33,213 bases of DNA from an uncultured Cellvibrionales bacterium (GTDB lineage: Bacteria > Pseudomonadota > Gammaproteobacteria > Pseudomonadales > UBA7239): positions 1-33,213 of the forward strand of contig CALMIC010000151.1 in NCBI GenBank assembly GCA_937864065.1, in the 5' to 3' direction. The notes beneath the pieces are model-generated. The model ran no database searches. It was given only the letters and a program-made list of their open reading frames with translations, and had not been told where the DNA came from. Positions 1-9,308 of the stretch are shown one piece after another. Numbering within the stretch: the stretch's first letter is position 1; the number at the start of each line of letters is the position of its first letter. Made by a program: the position numbers and the translations under genes.

Positions 1-320
1 ACCTTAAAAAAGGCGGTGCTTATGTGCCTGGTATTCGTCCTGGTGAACAAACTGCTCGTTATATTGATAATGTCCTAACTAAGTTGACTGTGATTGGTGC
101 TGCATACATAGCTGTCGTATGCCTTATCCCCCAAGGCCTTGTTATGGCTTTCAATGTGCCGTTCTATCTTGGTGGAACTTCTTTGTTAATTGTCGTTGTT
201 GTCGTCATGGATTTTATGGCTCAGGTTCAGTCACACCTAATGTCGGCGCAGTATGACTCGCTTTTGAAGAAGGCTAACCTTAAAAATTATGGCGCTAGCT
301 CGCTAGCGCCAAAGCGCTGA
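1..320 (+). CDS. secY: SecY, C-terminal part (protein translocase channel)
   Basis: This is the 3' end of the SecYEG channel subunit, which moves unfolded proteins across or into the inner membrane. The reading frame is already open at base 3 ([10 protein letters not shown]) and about 105 residues are visible. The motif [20 protein letters not shown] and the two hydrophobic segments that follow are typical of the last two SecY transmembrane helices, and the tail ends in a basic stretch. The track's start at base 24 is an internal GTG, not the true start, which lies upstream. It sits directly before rpmJ, as in the spc operon of gammaproteobacteria. Confidence 0.95.
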   Translation, partial: LKKGGAYVPGIRPGEQTARYIDNVLTKLTVIGAAYIAVVCLIPQGLVMAFNVPFYLGGTSLLIVVVVVMDFMAQVQSHLMSAQYDSLLKKANLKNYGASSLAPKR

Positions 321-340
321 ATTTCGAGAGGATGTGTATT

Positions 341-457
341 ATGAAAGTTCGTGCATCAGTAAAAAAAGTATGTCGTGGCTGTAAATTGGTTAAACGGAAG
401 GGCGTCCTTCGCGTAATTTGCAGTGTCGAACCCCGTCATAAACAGCGTCAGGGTTGA
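341..457 (+). CDS. rpmJ: Ribosomal protein bL36
   Basis: This 38-residue ORF is too short for the ORF track. It begins [19 protein letters not shown] and ends with QRQG. It carries the zinc-binding set of bL36: C11, C14, C27 and H33, so it is the zinc-containing (C+) form. bL36 is a small protein of the large ribosomal subunit. It starts 20 bases after secY stops, with a purine-rich GAGAGGA sequence just upstream, and lies at the usual end of the spc operon before rpsM. Confidence 0.95.
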   Translation: MKVRASVKKVCRGCKLVKRKGVLRVICSVEPRHKQRQG

Positions 458-549
458 TTTGAACTCCGGTAGAGGCTAAAATTCGCGCCCCTTGAGGCAT
501 GGCTTGGCTTTGCTGGTATAGGTTATTGATTATTTTGGAGTTTTGGTAA
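458..549 (+). promoter_or_regulatory. Alpha-operon leader; possible S4 autoregulation site
   Basis: This is the spacer between rpmJ and rpsM. In E. coli the equivalent mRNA folds into a pseudoknot around the rpsM ribosome binding site, where S4 (the third gene here) represses translation. I infer the same role from position only and could not trace a convincing pseudoknot by eye. The GGAG at 537-540 is the likely rpsM ribosome binding site. Confidence 0.3.
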
Positions 550-906
550 ATGGCTCGTATTGCTGGTGTCAATGTGCCTGATAACAAGCACACGGTAATT
601 GCCTTGACATATGTATATGGCATTGGACGTACCCGTGCAAAAAATATTTGTGCCAAAGCAGGCATAGCCGAGACTGTCAAAGTGGGTAGTCTGGATGAGG
701 CTAAGCTCGATGTCCTGCGCGCAGAAGTCGGCAAATATGTCGTCGAGGGTGATTTGAGACGTGAAGTGAGCATGAGCATTAAAAGGCTTATGGATTTGGG
801 TTGTTACCGTGGGCTTCGTCATAGGAAAGGGCTTCCTGTGCGTGGACAGCGCACTAAAACGAATGCCAGGACTCGGAAAGGTCCGCGTAAGGCTATCAAG
901 AAATAA
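550..906 (+). CDS. rpsM: Ribosomal protein uS13
   Basis: This is S13 of the small ribosomal subunit, a head protein that contacts tRNA and the 50S subunit. At 118 residues it has the usual length. The N-terminus [20 protein letters not shown] and the C-terminal basic tail [21 protein letters not shown] are family hallmarks. The GGAG nine bases upstream supports the ATG at 550. It is the first gene of the alpha operon, followed by rpsK. Confidence 0.97.
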   Translation: MARIAGVNVPDNKHTVIALTYVYGIGRTRAKNICAKAGIAETVKVGSLDEAKLDVLRAEVGKYVVEGDLRREVSMSIKRLMDLGCYRGLRHRKGLPVRGQRTKTNARTRKGPRKAIKK

Positions 907-954
907 TCTAGCGTTTCATTGCGCTCTATCAAGTTAGCGAAAGGCGAGAGAAAA

Positions 955-1353
955 ATGGCAAAGCCATCAGCAGCAAGCAGCAAAGCCCGTAAAAAGGTTA
1001 AGAAAACAGTAGTTGATGGGGTGGCGCATATCTACGCATCCTTCAACAATACGATAGTAACTATCACTGATCGTCAGGGTAATACCTTAAGCTGGGCAAC
1101 ATCAGGCGGATCAGGTTTTCGTGGCTCGCGGAAAAGTACTCCCTTTGCTGCCCAGGTTGCTGCTGAAAGGGCGGGCCAGACTGCACTTGAGTATGGGTTG
1201 AAGAATCTTGATGTGGAAGTAAAGGGGCCGGGGCCAGGTCGTGAATCTGCTGTGCGGGCTCTTAATAATTGCGGTTATAAGATCGGCAATATTACTGATG
1301 TAACCCCGATTCCCCACAATGGATGCCGTCCGCCTAAAAAGCGCCGCGTCTAA
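955..1353 (+). CDS. rpsK: Ribosomal protein uS11
   Basis: This is S11 of the small-subunit platform, next to the 3' end of 16S rRNA. The track start at 919 is too early. The ATG at 955, preceded by AAAGGCGAGAG, gives [19 protein letters not shown] and a normal 132-residue protein. The core [20 protein letters not shown] and the C-terminal [15 protein letters not shown] are diagnostic. It lies between rpsM and rpsD in the alpha operon. Confidence 0.96.
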   Translation: MAKPSAASSKARKKVKKTVVDGVAHIYASFNNTIVTITDRQGNTLSWATSGGSGFRGSRKSTPFAAQVAAERAGQTALEYGLKNLDVEVKGPGPGRESAVRALNNCGYKIGNITDVTPIPHNGCRPPKKRRV

Positions 1354-1385
1354 TATTTATCTGAATTTACGAGGCCCAATTCAAG

Positions 1386-2006
1386 ATGGCTAGATATATC
1401 GGACCAAAGTGCAAGCTGTCGCGCCGCGAGGGCACCGATCTGATGCTCAAAAGTGGTGTGAGACCGCTTGAATCAAAATGTAAGGTCGAGACGGCGCCAG
1501 GGCAGCACGGTCAACGCAGGGGCAGGCTGTCTGATTATGGCGTTCAGCTACGTGAGAAGCAGAAGGTTCGCCGTATTTATGGTGTTCTTGAGAAGCAGTT
1601 TCGCAGCTACTATGCAGAGGCGGCGCGTCGCAAGGGCAATACGGGTGAAAATTTACTGCGCTTGCTCGAATGCCGCCTGGATAATGTTGTCTACAGGCTT
1701 GGCTTTGGAGCTACGCGTGCTGAAGCACGGCAGCTGGTTTCGCATAAAGCCATTTCTGTAAATGGCAGTACTGTTAATGTTCCCTCTTATCAAATCAAAG
1801 CAGGTGATGTCGTATCTGTAAGGGAGAAATGCAAGAACCAGTTGCGCATCCAGTCGGCCATGGCAATAGCTGCTCAGCGCGGACAGTCGGATTGGTTGGA
1901 ACTGAATACGGCCAAGATGGAAGGGCATTTGAAGCGCGTTCCTGATCGTAGTGATCTCTCCTCGGAAATCAACGAAAGCTTGATTGTCGAACTGTACTCG
2001 AAATAA
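1386..2006 (+). CDS. rpsD: Ribosomal protein uS4
   Basis: This is S4, the primary 16S rRNA-binding assembly protein and, in E. coli, the translational repressor of its own operon. The 206 residues match the E. coli length, with the N-terminus [19 protein letters not shown], the core [20 protein letters not shown] and the tail [11 protein letters not shown]. An S4-type RNA-binding region covers roughly residues 95-160 ([20 protein letters not shown]). Only C9 and C32 are present, so it is not the four-cysteine zinc form. It is followed by rpoA after 16 bases. Confidence 0.97.
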   Translation: MARYIGPKCKLSRREGTDLMLKSGVRPLESKCKVETAPGQHGQRRGRLSDYGVQLREKQKVRRIYGVLEKQFRSYYAEAARRKGNTGENLLRLLECRLDNVVYRLGFGATRAEARQLVSHKAISVNGSTVNVPSYQIKAGDVVSVREKCKNQLRIQSAMAIAAQRGQSDWLELNTAKMEGHLKRVPDRSDLSSEINESLIVELYSK

Positions 2007-2022
2007 TTCTTGGGACATTGAT

Positions 2023-3030
2023 ATGAAAAGTTCTGCTAATGAACTGTTAACGCCGCGTCATATAGATGTTCAGCAGGTATCGCCAACGCGTGCGAAAGTT
2101 GTATTGGAGCCTTTGGAGCGTGGCTTTGGTCATACTTTAGGCAATGCCTTGCGCAGGATCCTTCTTTCTTCAATGCCAGGCTGTGCAATTGTTGAAGCTG
2201 AAATCGAAGGCGTGTTGCATGAATACAGTGCGATAACCGGTGTTCAGGAAGATGTGATTGAGATCTTGCTCAATCTTAAGGGGATTGCTGTGGTAATGCA
2301 TGGCAACAAGGATCGTGCTGTCATGGTCCTGAATAAAAAGGGCGCTGGAGTTGTGACGGCTGGTGATATTCAGGCGGATGGCGATATTGAAATCAAGAAT
2401 CCTGATCATGTGATTTGTCACATTAACAGTAATTCAGCTTCTATTAATATGCGTCTGGCGGTCGCGCGTGGTCGTGGTTATCAACCGGCGGATGTCCGTG
2501 CTGCAGATGAAGAAGAAAACCGCACAATCGGGCGACTGCAGCTTGATGCTTCATTCAGTCCTGTGATTCGTATTGCTTATGTTGTAGAAAGTGCTCGCGT
2601 TGAGCAGCGCACTGACCTTGATAAGCTTATTATTGATATGGAGACGAATGGCACGATCAATCCTGAGGAGGCTATCCGTCGTGCTGCAACGATTTTGCAG
2701 CAGCAGTTGGCTGTGTTCGTGGATCTGGAAAGTGAGAAGGAGTCTCGTCCCGTCAAGCAGCAAGATGAAATCGATCCGGTATTGCTCCGTCCAGTCGACG
2801 ACCTTGAGTTGACCGTCAGGTCAGCAAACTGCCTTAAGGCTGAGAATATTTACTACATAGGCGATCTCATTCAGCGTACTGAAGTTGAATTGTTGAAAAC
2901 CCCGAACCTTGGTAAGAAGTCACTCACTGAAATCAAGGACATTCTGGCCTCCCGGGGATTGTCTCTTGGAATGCGTCTTGAGAACTGGCCGCCAGCCAGT
3001 CTCCGTGGCGAGGACAGGGCTTCGGCTTGA
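2023..3030 (+). CDS. rpoA: RNA polymerase subunit alpha
   Basis: The alpha subunit dimerises to start RNA polymerase assembly and reads UP elements and activators through its C-terminal domain. The track starts at 1984, inside rpsD. The ATG at 2023 gives [17 protein letters not shown] and 335 residues. The N-terminal dimerisation domain shows [21 protein letters not shown]. The C-terminal domain carries [20 protein letters not shown], with the DNA-binding arginine, and [20 protein letters not shown]. The tail after NWPPASL differs from E. coli. It precedes rplQ in the usual order. Confidence 0.97.
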   Translation: MKSSANELLTPRHIDVQQVSPTRAKVVLEPLERGFGHTLGNALRRILLSSMPGCAIVEAEIEGVLHEYSAITGVQEDVIEILLNLKGIAVVMHGNKDRAVMVLNKKGAGVVTAGDIQADGDIEIKNPDHVICHINSNSASINMRLAVARGRGYQPADVRAADEEENRTIGRLQLDASFSPVIRIAYVVESARVEQRTDLDKLIIDMETNGTINPEEAIRRAATILQQQLAVFVDLESEKESRPVKQQDEIDPVLLRPVDDLELTVRSANCLKAENIYYIGDLIQRTEVELLKTPNLGKKSLTEIKDILASRGLSLGMRLENWPPASLRGEDRASA

Positions 3031-3074
3031 ATTGATCTCTTTTTGAATTAAAGAATTTGTAAAGGTAACCTGAT

Positions 3075-3485
3075 ATGCGCCACAGACTGAGCGGCCGACA
3101 ATTAAACCGCACAAGCTCGCACCGTACTGCGATGTTCCGCAATATGGCAGCATCTTTGCTAGAGCATGAGATTATCAAAACAACTCTGCCAAAGGCAAAA
3201 GAGTTGCGTCGGGTTGCGGAGCCCTTGATTACCCTGGGTAAAAAAGACACCGTGGCTAATCGCCGGTTGGCTTTCAATCGGCTGCGCAGCAAGTCTGCTG
3301 TTGGCAAGCTGTTTTCTGAGATTGGTCCGCGCTATGAGGCTCGTCCCGGTGGCTATCTGCGTATTGTCAAATGCGGATTCCGCCCAGGTGACAATGCACC
3401 GATGGCATATGTTGAACTCGTAAATCGCCCGGAAAAAGTTCGTGCATCGGAAGTTGTAAATACTGAAGATGCTGCATCTGAGTAA
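3075..3485 (+). CDS. rplQ: Ribosomal protein bL17
   Basis: This is L17 of the large subunit, located near the peptide exit tunnel. The 136-residue protein starts [20 protein letters not shown] and contains [20 protein letters not shown], both diagnostic. The acidic tail VNTEDAASE is slightly longer than the E. coli core. It is the last gene of the alpha operon and is followed at once by a strong terminator. Confidence 0.97.
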   Translation: MRHRLSGRQLNRTSSHRTAMFRNMAASLLEHEIIKTTLPKAKELRRVAEPLITLGKKDTVANRRLAFNRLRSKSAVGKLFSEIGPRYEARPGGYLRIVKCGFRPGDNAPMAYVELVNRPEKVRASEVVNTEDAASE

Positions 3486-3504
3486 TTTTGATTGATAATT
3501 TTAT

Positions 3505-3529
3505 ACACCGGGCTTGCCCGGTGTTTTTG
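3505..3529 (+). terminator. Rho-independent terminator of the alpha operon
   Basis: A perfect 8-bp stem ACACCGGG / CCCGGTGT with a CTTG loop is followed by TTTTTGTTT. It lies 20 bases after the rplQ stop and closes the ribosomal operon. Confidence 0.93.
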
Positions 3530-3567
3530 TTTCTAGCATTGTCTTTTTGTCAGAGGGGATTGCCATT

Positions 3568-4746
3568 ATGAAATCATTTCACCCGCCAGTGCGTACTTTG
3601 ATGGGCCCAGGTCCTTCTGATGTAAGTCCTAGAGTTCTTGAGGCAATGGCAAGGCCAACAATTGGGCATCTTGATCCCTTGTTTGTCCAATTGATGGATG
3701 AAATCAAAACGCTGACACAGTATGTATTCCAGACCGAGAACAGGCTCACTTTGCCGATTTCTGCACCGGGTTCCGCTGGCATGGAAGCGGCTTTCGTAAA
3801 TCTCGTCCAGCCAGGGGACAAGGTCATTGTCTGCCAGAATGGCGTTTTTGGTGGCCGGATGAAGGAAAATGTCGAGCGCTGTGGCGGGAATGCTGTCATG
3901 GTGGAAGACCCTTGGGGCAGGGCGGTGGATCCACAAAAGGTTGAAGATGCACTGAAGGCAAATCCTGATGCCAAGATTGTGGCATTTGTCCATGCTGAAA
4001 CTTCTACCGGGGCTCTGTCGGATGCAAAAAACATTTGTGCAATTGCAAGAAAGTACAATTGCCTGACGATTGTTGATGCGGTGACTTCGTTGGCAGGAAG
4101 CGAATTGCTTGTCGATGAATGGGGTATTGACGCTATTTATTCAGGAACACAGAAGTGCCTGTCATGTACTCCTGGCTTGTCGCCGGTCAGTTTCAGTGAT
4201 CGGGCCGTTGAGGTTATTGCAAACCGCAACACGAAAGTGCAAAGCTGGTTCCTCGATATGAACCTGGTGATGGGCTACTGGGGCGGCGGAGTAAAAAGGG
4301 CATATCACCATACAGCCCCGATCAATGCACTCTATGCCTTGCATGAAGCGTTGGTGATGGTGAAGGAGGAACGGCTGGAAAATGCCTGGGCGCGCCATAC
4401 CTATCACCACAAGGCGTTGGCTGCAGGAATTGAGGCAATGGGGCTGCAGTTCGTAGTGCCTTCATCAGAGCGTCTGCCGCAACTGAATGCCGTGACAGTG
4501 CCTGAAGGTGTTGATGAAGCGGCCGTACGTAAATTGTTGCTGGATCAGTACAGCCTTGAGATCGGTGCTGGTCTGGGTGCCCTGGCAGGCAAGGTCTGGC
4601 GTATCGGTTTGATGGGATTTGCCTGCAACCAGAAGAATGTATTGTTCTGCCTCGGCGCTCTGGATTCAGTCCTGACAGCCATGAAGGCACCTATCCAGTC
4701 CGGAAAGGCCGTCAATGCAGCAATGGCGGTTTACGCACAGGGCTGA
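3568..4746 (+). CDS. Class V PLP aminotransferase, AGXT / serine-glyoxylate type
   Basis: This is a pyridoxal-phosphate aminotransferase close to alanine-glyoxylate aminotransferase (AGXT). It probably moves an amino group from alanine or serine to glyoxylate. The ATG at 3568 has AGAGGGGA upstream and gives 392 residues starting MKSFHPPVRTLMGPGPSDVS; the track start at 3514 lies inside the terminator. The PLP lysine is K196 in YSGTQKCLSCTPGLSPVSF, and the C-terminus carries LEIGAGLGALAGKVWRIGLM. It is a single-gene unit between two terminators. The exact amino donor cannot be told from sequence. Confidence 0.88.
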   Translation: MKSFHPPVRTLMGPGPSDVSPRVLEAMARPTIGHLDPLFVQLMDEIKTLTQYVFQTENRLTLPISAPGSAGMEAAFVNLVQPGDKVIVCQNGVFGGRMKENVERCGGNAVMVEDPWGRAVDPQKVEDALKANPDAKIVAFVHAETSTGALSDAKNICAIARKYNCLTIVDAVTSLAGSELLVDEWGIDAIYSGTQKCLSCTPGLSPVSFSDRAVEVIANRNTKVQSWFLDMNLVMGYWGGGVKRAYHHTAPINALYALHEALVMVKEERLENAWARHTYHHKALAAGIEAMGLQFVVPSSERLPQLNAVTVPEGVDEAAVRKLLLDQYSLEIGAGLGALAGKVWRIGLMGFACNQKNVLFCLGALDSVLTAMKAPIQSGKAVNAAMAVYAQG

Positions 4747-4764
4747 TTTCAATTCAAGCATTGT

Positions 4765-4796
4765 AAAAAAGGCACCTTTTGGTGCCTTTTTTATTT
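4765..4796. terminator. Bidirectional terminator between the aminotransferase and zapG
   Basis: The stem AAAAAAGGCACC / GGTGCCTTTTTT with a TTTT loop has an A-run on one side and a T-run on the other. It can therefore end transcription from both the plus-strand aminotransferase and the minus-strand zapG. Confidence 0.92.
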
Positions 4797-4822
4797 GGGT
4801 GATTTTTACTGGCGGCGTTATT

Positions 4823-5296
4823 TCATGCGTCAGAATAAGCATCAGCACTGCCTGGTGGTTTTGCCGGGACTTCTTCGCGCAGGCCATAGGCTTCATTGAG
4901 TGTGCCAAGGTTTCCCTTTTTGGGCGCGTAATCCAATGGAGGATTGATAACAGCCCCCTCTCCCAGAATAGGGGTGGCTTTGATGTCGCCCAGCATGACA
5001 GGTTGGATATCGATATGGCCGATTTGCTGAGCGCTGGAGGCGAGGTAATCGTGCAGGTCACGATAGTCGCGTGTCAATTTACTGACCAGTGCAGCTGTGT
5101 GGTTAAAGTGCTCGGTGACCTGAGCCTGCTGCCGCTGGAGCTTTTGCTCGGCTTCTTGCAGTCTTGACTCGAGAGTTTGCCTGCTCTGGGGTCTAGCAAA
5201 ACGCCAGGCCAGCAATGCGCCGAGCAGTATGCCTATGACGCCGCTGCTCAGGGCGACGAGAATGATGTTGGGGTAGTTCTCCACGGCATGCTCCAT
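4823..5296 (-). CDS. zapG: ZapG/YhcB family (DUF1043) inner-membrane protein
   Basis: This is a 157-residue protein of the YhcB/ZapG family, linked in E. coli to cell division and envelope synthesis. One transmembrane helix covers residues about 9-31 (IILVALSSGVIGILLGALLAW). A coiled coil covers about 38-75 (SRLQEAEQKLQRQQAQVTEHF), and the conserved HFNHTAALVSKLTRDYRDLHDYLA segment follows. The C-terminal third is a low-complexity tail. It is transcribed alone and shares its terminator with the aminotransferase. The family assignment is good; the function is taken from the family. Confidence 0.85.
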   Translation of the reverse strand: MEHAVENYPNIILVALSSGVIGILLGALLAWRFARPQSRQTLESRLQEAEQKLQRQQAQVTEHFNHTAALVSKLTRDYRDLHDYLASSAQQIGHIDIQPVMLGDIKATPILGEGAVINPPLDYAPKKGNLGTLNEAYGLREEVPAKPPGSADAYSDA

Positions 5297-5365
5297 TGGT
5301 GCTTGTTAGCATAGAGAGCATAATGCAATCCGATGCACTGGGCAAAAATCCGGCGGGGTAAGTCA

Positions 5366-6031
5366 ATGCAATCTTCCCGACTATTGCCGCCAGGCTGGAT
5401 GAATGGGGGCGAGGGCCGGTTTCTGCTTCCGGGACCAGTAGGCGAGATGGAGATCCTGGTAAATGGTGTGCAGGCTGTGCGCGGTGTTAGTCTGCTATGC
5501 CACCCGCACCCGCTCTATGGCGGCTCAATGGACAACAAAGTGGTCTTTACGCTGGCCAGGGCATTGCGGGACAGGGGCTATGTGGCTGTGCGCTTCAATT
5601 TCCGTGGTGTCGGTGCGAGTGTTGGTGAGCATGATGGTGGTGTCGGTGAAATGGACGACGCCTACTGGCTGTTGCAGCTCATGGGTACTGCTGCATCGGG
5701 TCTGCCAGTAATACTTGCCGGCTTTTCCTTTGGCGCAGCCATTGCGGCTCGTCTGGCCTGTCGACAAGAAACTGCTGCTGTCGTGCTGGTGGCGCCCCCT
5801 GTGCCGCAATACGGCTTGCATTCAATCAGGTCAATACCTGCCCCGGTACTACTGTTGCAAGCAGATGACGATGATGTGGTAGATACCAACGCTATGAATC
5901 AATGGTGGCAGGCATTGTCAGCGCCGGAAAAAGTATTGCGACGATGGGATCAAGGTGGCCATTTCTTTCACGGCCATTTGCCGGAACTGAAAACGGCCGT
6001 GAATGATTTCCTGTCATTGCTGGGTTGCTGA
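5366..6031 (+). CDS. Alpha/beta hydrolase, COG2945 type
   Basis: This 221-residue predicted cytoplasmic hydrolase has no signal peptide. The nucleophile elbow is GFSFG with S121. The acid lies in the D167-D170 run (LLLQADDDDVV) and the histidine is H199 in GGHFFHG. The N-terminal HPHPLYGGSMDNKV is the oxyanion-hole motif of this family. I prefer the ATG at 5366, behind GGCGGGGTAAG, over the track's 5333; an ATG at 5399 is also possible. The substrate is unknown. Its end overlaps the convergent permease gene by 18 bases. Confidence 0.83.
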   Translation: MQSSRLLPPGWMNGGEGRFLLPGPVGEMEILVNGVQAVRGVSLLCHPHPLYGGSMDNKVVFTLARALRDRGYVAVRFNFRGVGASVGEHDGGVGEMDDAYWLLQLMGTAASGLPVILAGFSFGAAIAARLACRQETAAVVLVAPPVPQYGLHSIRSIPAPVLLLQADDDDVVDTNAMNQWWQALSAPEKVLRRWDQGGHFFHGHLPELKTAVNDFLSLLGC

Positions 6032-8518
6032 CTCGCGCAGTATGCTCAGCGGTGGAATGACCACGGTGCGGTAGCAGAAGGCGATACCGACGGTGGTCAC
6101 TAGTGCAGTAGTTGCAGCCGGCACCAGAATCCAGATCTCCGGATGAAAAAAATATTCCATGCGGAACATGCGTGTCTGCAGGATCCAGGCGGTGAGTTCG
6201 GCGCCGCATGCTGCCAGCAGCCCGGCGATGAGACCGATACAGAAAAATTCAACAGCAAGTGCACCAAGGATGCGCTTCCTGCCTGCACCGAGGGTGCGCA
6301 GCAGGGCGCTCTCGTGCAGCCGTTGGTCGATGCTCGCCCTGAGGCATGCAAGCAGCACGAGCAGGCCTGCAGCCAGCACCAGCACAAGGATGACTTCGAC
6401 GGCGAGGCTGGCGCGTTGCACGATAGCCTGGATGCGCACTATCAGGTCGTCGACGGGATATGCTGTAACCGAAGGATAATGGCGCAACAGTTTACTCAGT
6501 GCCGCTTCTTGCTGTTCGGTGCGGTACACGCTGGTCATCCAGGTGGCATTGAAAGACTCCAGTACGCCCGGGCCGAACAGGAAGTAGAAGTTTGGCGTCA
6601 TCCTGTCCCAGTCCAGTGAGCGGATACTGGCGATTCTCGCAGGCAATCGCGCCGAGCCGATGGTGAATACCAACTGGTCACCGACATTCACCTTGAGGCG
6701 CTTTGCCAGCCCCTGTTCAACCGAGACTGGCGCGAGGCCGTCTTCCGACTCGCCAGGCCATGTGCCGGTCACAACCACATTCTCTGGCGGAAGCTCGCTG
6801 GCCCAGCTGAGGTTCAGTTCGCGGTATACCTCGCTGACCTTTTCGTCGAACAGCTCTGTGGCCGGCTGGCCGTTGATCTCCGATAGACGCCCGCGCACCA
6901 TCGGGTAAATGTCAGTGATCGAGAGCTGGATACTGGTAAGGTCGCGGCGCAATGGTTCGACATCCTGCGAAGCGATATTGATCAGGAAAACATTCGGTGC
7001 GCCCGGCGGAATCTGCATCCGCCATTCATCCAGCAGTGAGCCACGCAAGAGCACCATGACTGCCAGCAGCATGAAGCCGGTGCCAAAAACGACGACTTGC
7101 AGCAGGGATAACCAGCGACGGCGCAGCACATTGGCCATGCCGAGCCGCCAGATGCTGCCGGCACGGGTGCCGATGGCGCGCCCTGCCTGCAAAAGCAGGG
7201 CGCCCAGTGTTGCGGCAGGGAGCAGCAGGGCGAGCATGCCCGCCATGAGTGTCGCCACCAGTTTGGCGTCCTGGCTGTAAAGCCAGAGCACTGCCGCAAT
7301 GCCGGGTAGCGCGAGCCAGAGCGTGCGGCCGTAAACAAAACTGTCGACGGTGTCGCTGCGCAACACGCGCCACGGTGGCACACCCTGTAGACGCCAGAAC
7401 GCTGGCCAGACAAAACAGAGCAGGCAGATCAGGCCGGTTGCTGCACCCATCGCCAGCGGCATCGGGCCGGCGGCAGGCAGTGCTGCCGGGATCCAGTCGG
7501 CCATGACCGTGATGAAGGCAAACTGCAACAGGTAGCCTAGGGCTGCGCCGGTCGCAGTGGCAAGCAACCACAAGCCGGCCATCTGCCCGGCGAGAAGGCC
7601 CAGCACCTGCCCCCGGGTCGCGCCGAGGGTTTTCAGCACGGCGATCATGTCAGTATGCCGGGCGCAATAACGCTGCGCGGCGAAACCCGCTGCCAGCGCA
7701 GCTAGCAGCACGCCGAGACTGCCGGAGAGACGCAAGAACAGGGCAGCTTTATCCAGTGCCCCGGCGATACCGGGCTGGTTGTCCTCCAGGCTAATGACCT
7801 TGGCTTTCTTGCCGAGCTGGGGTGTCAGCCAGGCGAAATACTGGTCCAGTGACGCGCGTTCGCCAGTGAACAGGTAGCGATATTCGACGCGACTGCCGGG
7901 CATGACCAGACCGGTGGCTGGCAAATCGCCATCGTGGATCATTGTGCGGGCACCCATGCCGTAGAAACTGCTGCCAGCATCCCCTTCACGAGTCAGTACG
8001 CGTTCGACGATGAAGCTGGCCTGCCCGATGTCGATGCGGTCACCAAGCCGGATATCGAGCTGGGCGAGGATATTGGCATCGACCCAGGCGTTGCCGGGTG
8101 CCGGGCCATGGCGAACGGACGCGGAATGGTTGGCAGCATCGCGGGTTTCCAGCTCACCGCGTTGCGGGTAGCCATCGGAAACCGCTTTCAGCGCGGACAA
8201 GGTGCTGCGTTCGCCGCTGCTGTCAGTGGTCGGGTAGACCATCGTCGGGAACAGGGCTGTGCGGGCAAAACCCAGGCCATGGCGGCTGGCTTCAGCGAGA
8301 TAGTCTGGGGCGAGGGGTTCGCTCAGCTGCAGCACGCGGTCAGCACCCAGGTAACTGCTCGCTTCGCCGACCAGCGCTTTCTGCAGGCGCTCGGCAAACA
8401 GGCTGATACCGGTAACCATGGCGACACCCAGCACCAGCGCGGCAAACAAAAGGCCAAGCTCTCCGCCCCGCCATTCCCTGCCCAGCATCCGCCAGGCCAT
8501 CGGCATGCGCAGCGTCAC
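6014..8518 (-). CDS. ABC exporter permease, YbbP/FtsX-MacB type
   Basis: This 834-residue inner-membrane permease belongs to the two-repeat FtsX family. It has an N-terminal helix, a large periplasmic domain, a block of helices near residues 260-480, a second periplasmic domain and three C-terminal helices. The motif LKTLGATRGQVLGLL and its counterpart LRTLGAGRKRILGALAVE are the coupling loops of the two halves. A GTG start at 8518 fits best: GAGGAG lies 8 bases upstream and it overlaps the ATPase stop as GTGA. An ATG at 8506 is the alternative. Together with the ATPase it matches E. coli YbbAP, whose substrate is not settled. Confidence 0.88.
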   Translation of the reverse strand: MTLRMPMAWRMLGREWRGGELGLLFAALVLGVAMVTGISLFAERLQKALVGEASSYLGADRVLQLSEPLAPDYLAEASRHGLGFARTALFPTMVYPTTDSSGERSTLSALKAVSDGYPQRGELETRDAANHSASVRHGPAPGNAWVDANILAQLDIRLGDRIDIGQASFIVERVLTREGDAGSSFYGMGARTMIHDGDLPATGLVMPGSRVEYRYLFTGERASLDQYFAWLTPQLGKKAKVISLEDNQPGIAGALDKAALFLRLSGSLGVLLAALAAGFAAQRYCARHTDMIAVLKTLGATRGQVLGLLAGQMAGLWLLATATGAALGYLLQFAFITVMADWIPAALPAAGPMPLAMGAATGLICLLCFVWPAFWRLQGVPPWRVLRSDTVDSFVYGRTLWLALPGIAAVLWLYSQDAKLVATLMAGMLALLLPAATLGALLLQAGRAIGTRAGSIWRLGMANVLRRRWLSLLQVVVFGTGFMLLAVMVLLRGSLLDEWRMQIPPGAPNVFLINIASQDVEPLRRDLTSIQLSITDIYPMVRGRLSEINGQPATELFDEKVSEVYRELNLSWASELPPENVVVTGTWPGESEDGLAPVSVEQGLAKRLKVNVGDQLVFTIGSARLPARIASIRSLDWDRMTPNFYFLFGPGVLESFNATWMTSVYRTEQQEAALSKLLRHYPSVTAYPVDDLIVRIQAIVQRASLAVEVILVLVLAAGLLVLLACLRASIDQRLHESALLRTLGAGRKRILGALAVEFFCIGLIAGLLAACGAELTAWILQTRMFRMEYFFHPEIWILVPAATTALVTTVGIAFCYRTVVIPPLSILRESATQQ

Positions 8519-9228
8519 GGCAGCGACTCCTCGGCGAGACGGCCGCCTTCCATGCGCAGCCGGCGCTGGCAACGTGCAGCCAGCCGCTCGTCGTGGGTGA
8601 CGAGTACCAGGGTGGCCCCACTGTTGCGGTTCAGGGCAAAGAGCAGCTCGACAACCTGGTTGGCGGTCTCGGCATCGAGGTTGCCGGTCGGCTCGTCAGC
8701 GAACAGGATGGCGGGCAGTCCGGCAAAGGCGCGGGCTATGGCAACCCGTTGCTGCTCACCGCCCGACAGGGTGCGGGGATAATGATGCAGCCGCGTGGCA
8801 AGCCCCACGCGCTGCAGGAATTCACTGGCGCGTTGCTGGCACTCGTCGACCGGGATGCCGCCGCGCAATTCAAGTGGCAGCATCACGTTTTCCAGTGCGG
8901 TCAGGGAGGGCAGCAGCTGGAAATTCTGGAACACAAAGCCGACTTTCTCGGCGCGCAGCCGGGCTTTCTGCTCTTCATCAAGCGAAGTCAGGGACTGGCC
9001 GTCAAGGGCAATGTCGCCACGGCTGGGAACATCCAGCCCGGCCAGCAGTCCCAGCAGTGTCGATTTGCCGGAACCCGATGTGCCGACTATGGCAATGCTT
9101 TCGCCGGCAGCGACCGTGAGGTTGATGTCATGCAACAACGTCAATTCACCGGCCGGCGTACTGACAGTCTTGCCGAGGCCTGCCGCCGTCAGGGCAGGGG
9201 TCGCAGCACGATTCAAGGCATTGTTCAT
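8515..9228 (-). CDS. ABC transporter ATPase, YbbA/LolD type
   Basis: This 237-residue ATPase powers the adjacent permease. Walker A is GTSGSGKST (K55), the signature is LSGGEQQRVAIARAF and Walker B is ILFADEPTGNLD, followed by the switch histidine in VLVTHD. The ATG at 9228 has GGAG 10 bases upstream and is preferred over the track's 9252. The gene is divergent from tesA, the same arrangement as tesA and ybbAP in E. coli, which supports the YbbA assignment over LolD or MacB. Confidence 0.9.
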   Translation of the reverse strand: MNNALNRAATPALTAAGLGKTVSTPAGELTLLHDINLTVAAGESIAIVGTSGSGKSTLLGLLAGLDVPSRGDIALDGQSLTSLDEEQKARLRAEKVGFVFQNFQLLPSLTALENVMLPLELRGGIPVDECQQRASEFLQRVGLATRLHHYPRTLSGGEQQRVAIARAFAGLPAILFADEPTGNLDAETANQVVELLFALNRNSGATLVLVTHDERLAARCQRRLRMEGGRLAEESLP

Positions 9229-9308
9229 CCGTATTGCACTCCATACCAACACGCAGGGCCGTCAGCTACTATAGGGGCGAACCCCGAGCCAGCCATTAGG
9301 TAATTGTC

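Noticed and set aside
7934-8782. 282-residue plus-strand ORF
   Set aside because: It is antisense to the ABC permease and ATPase, both of which carry unmistakable motifs.
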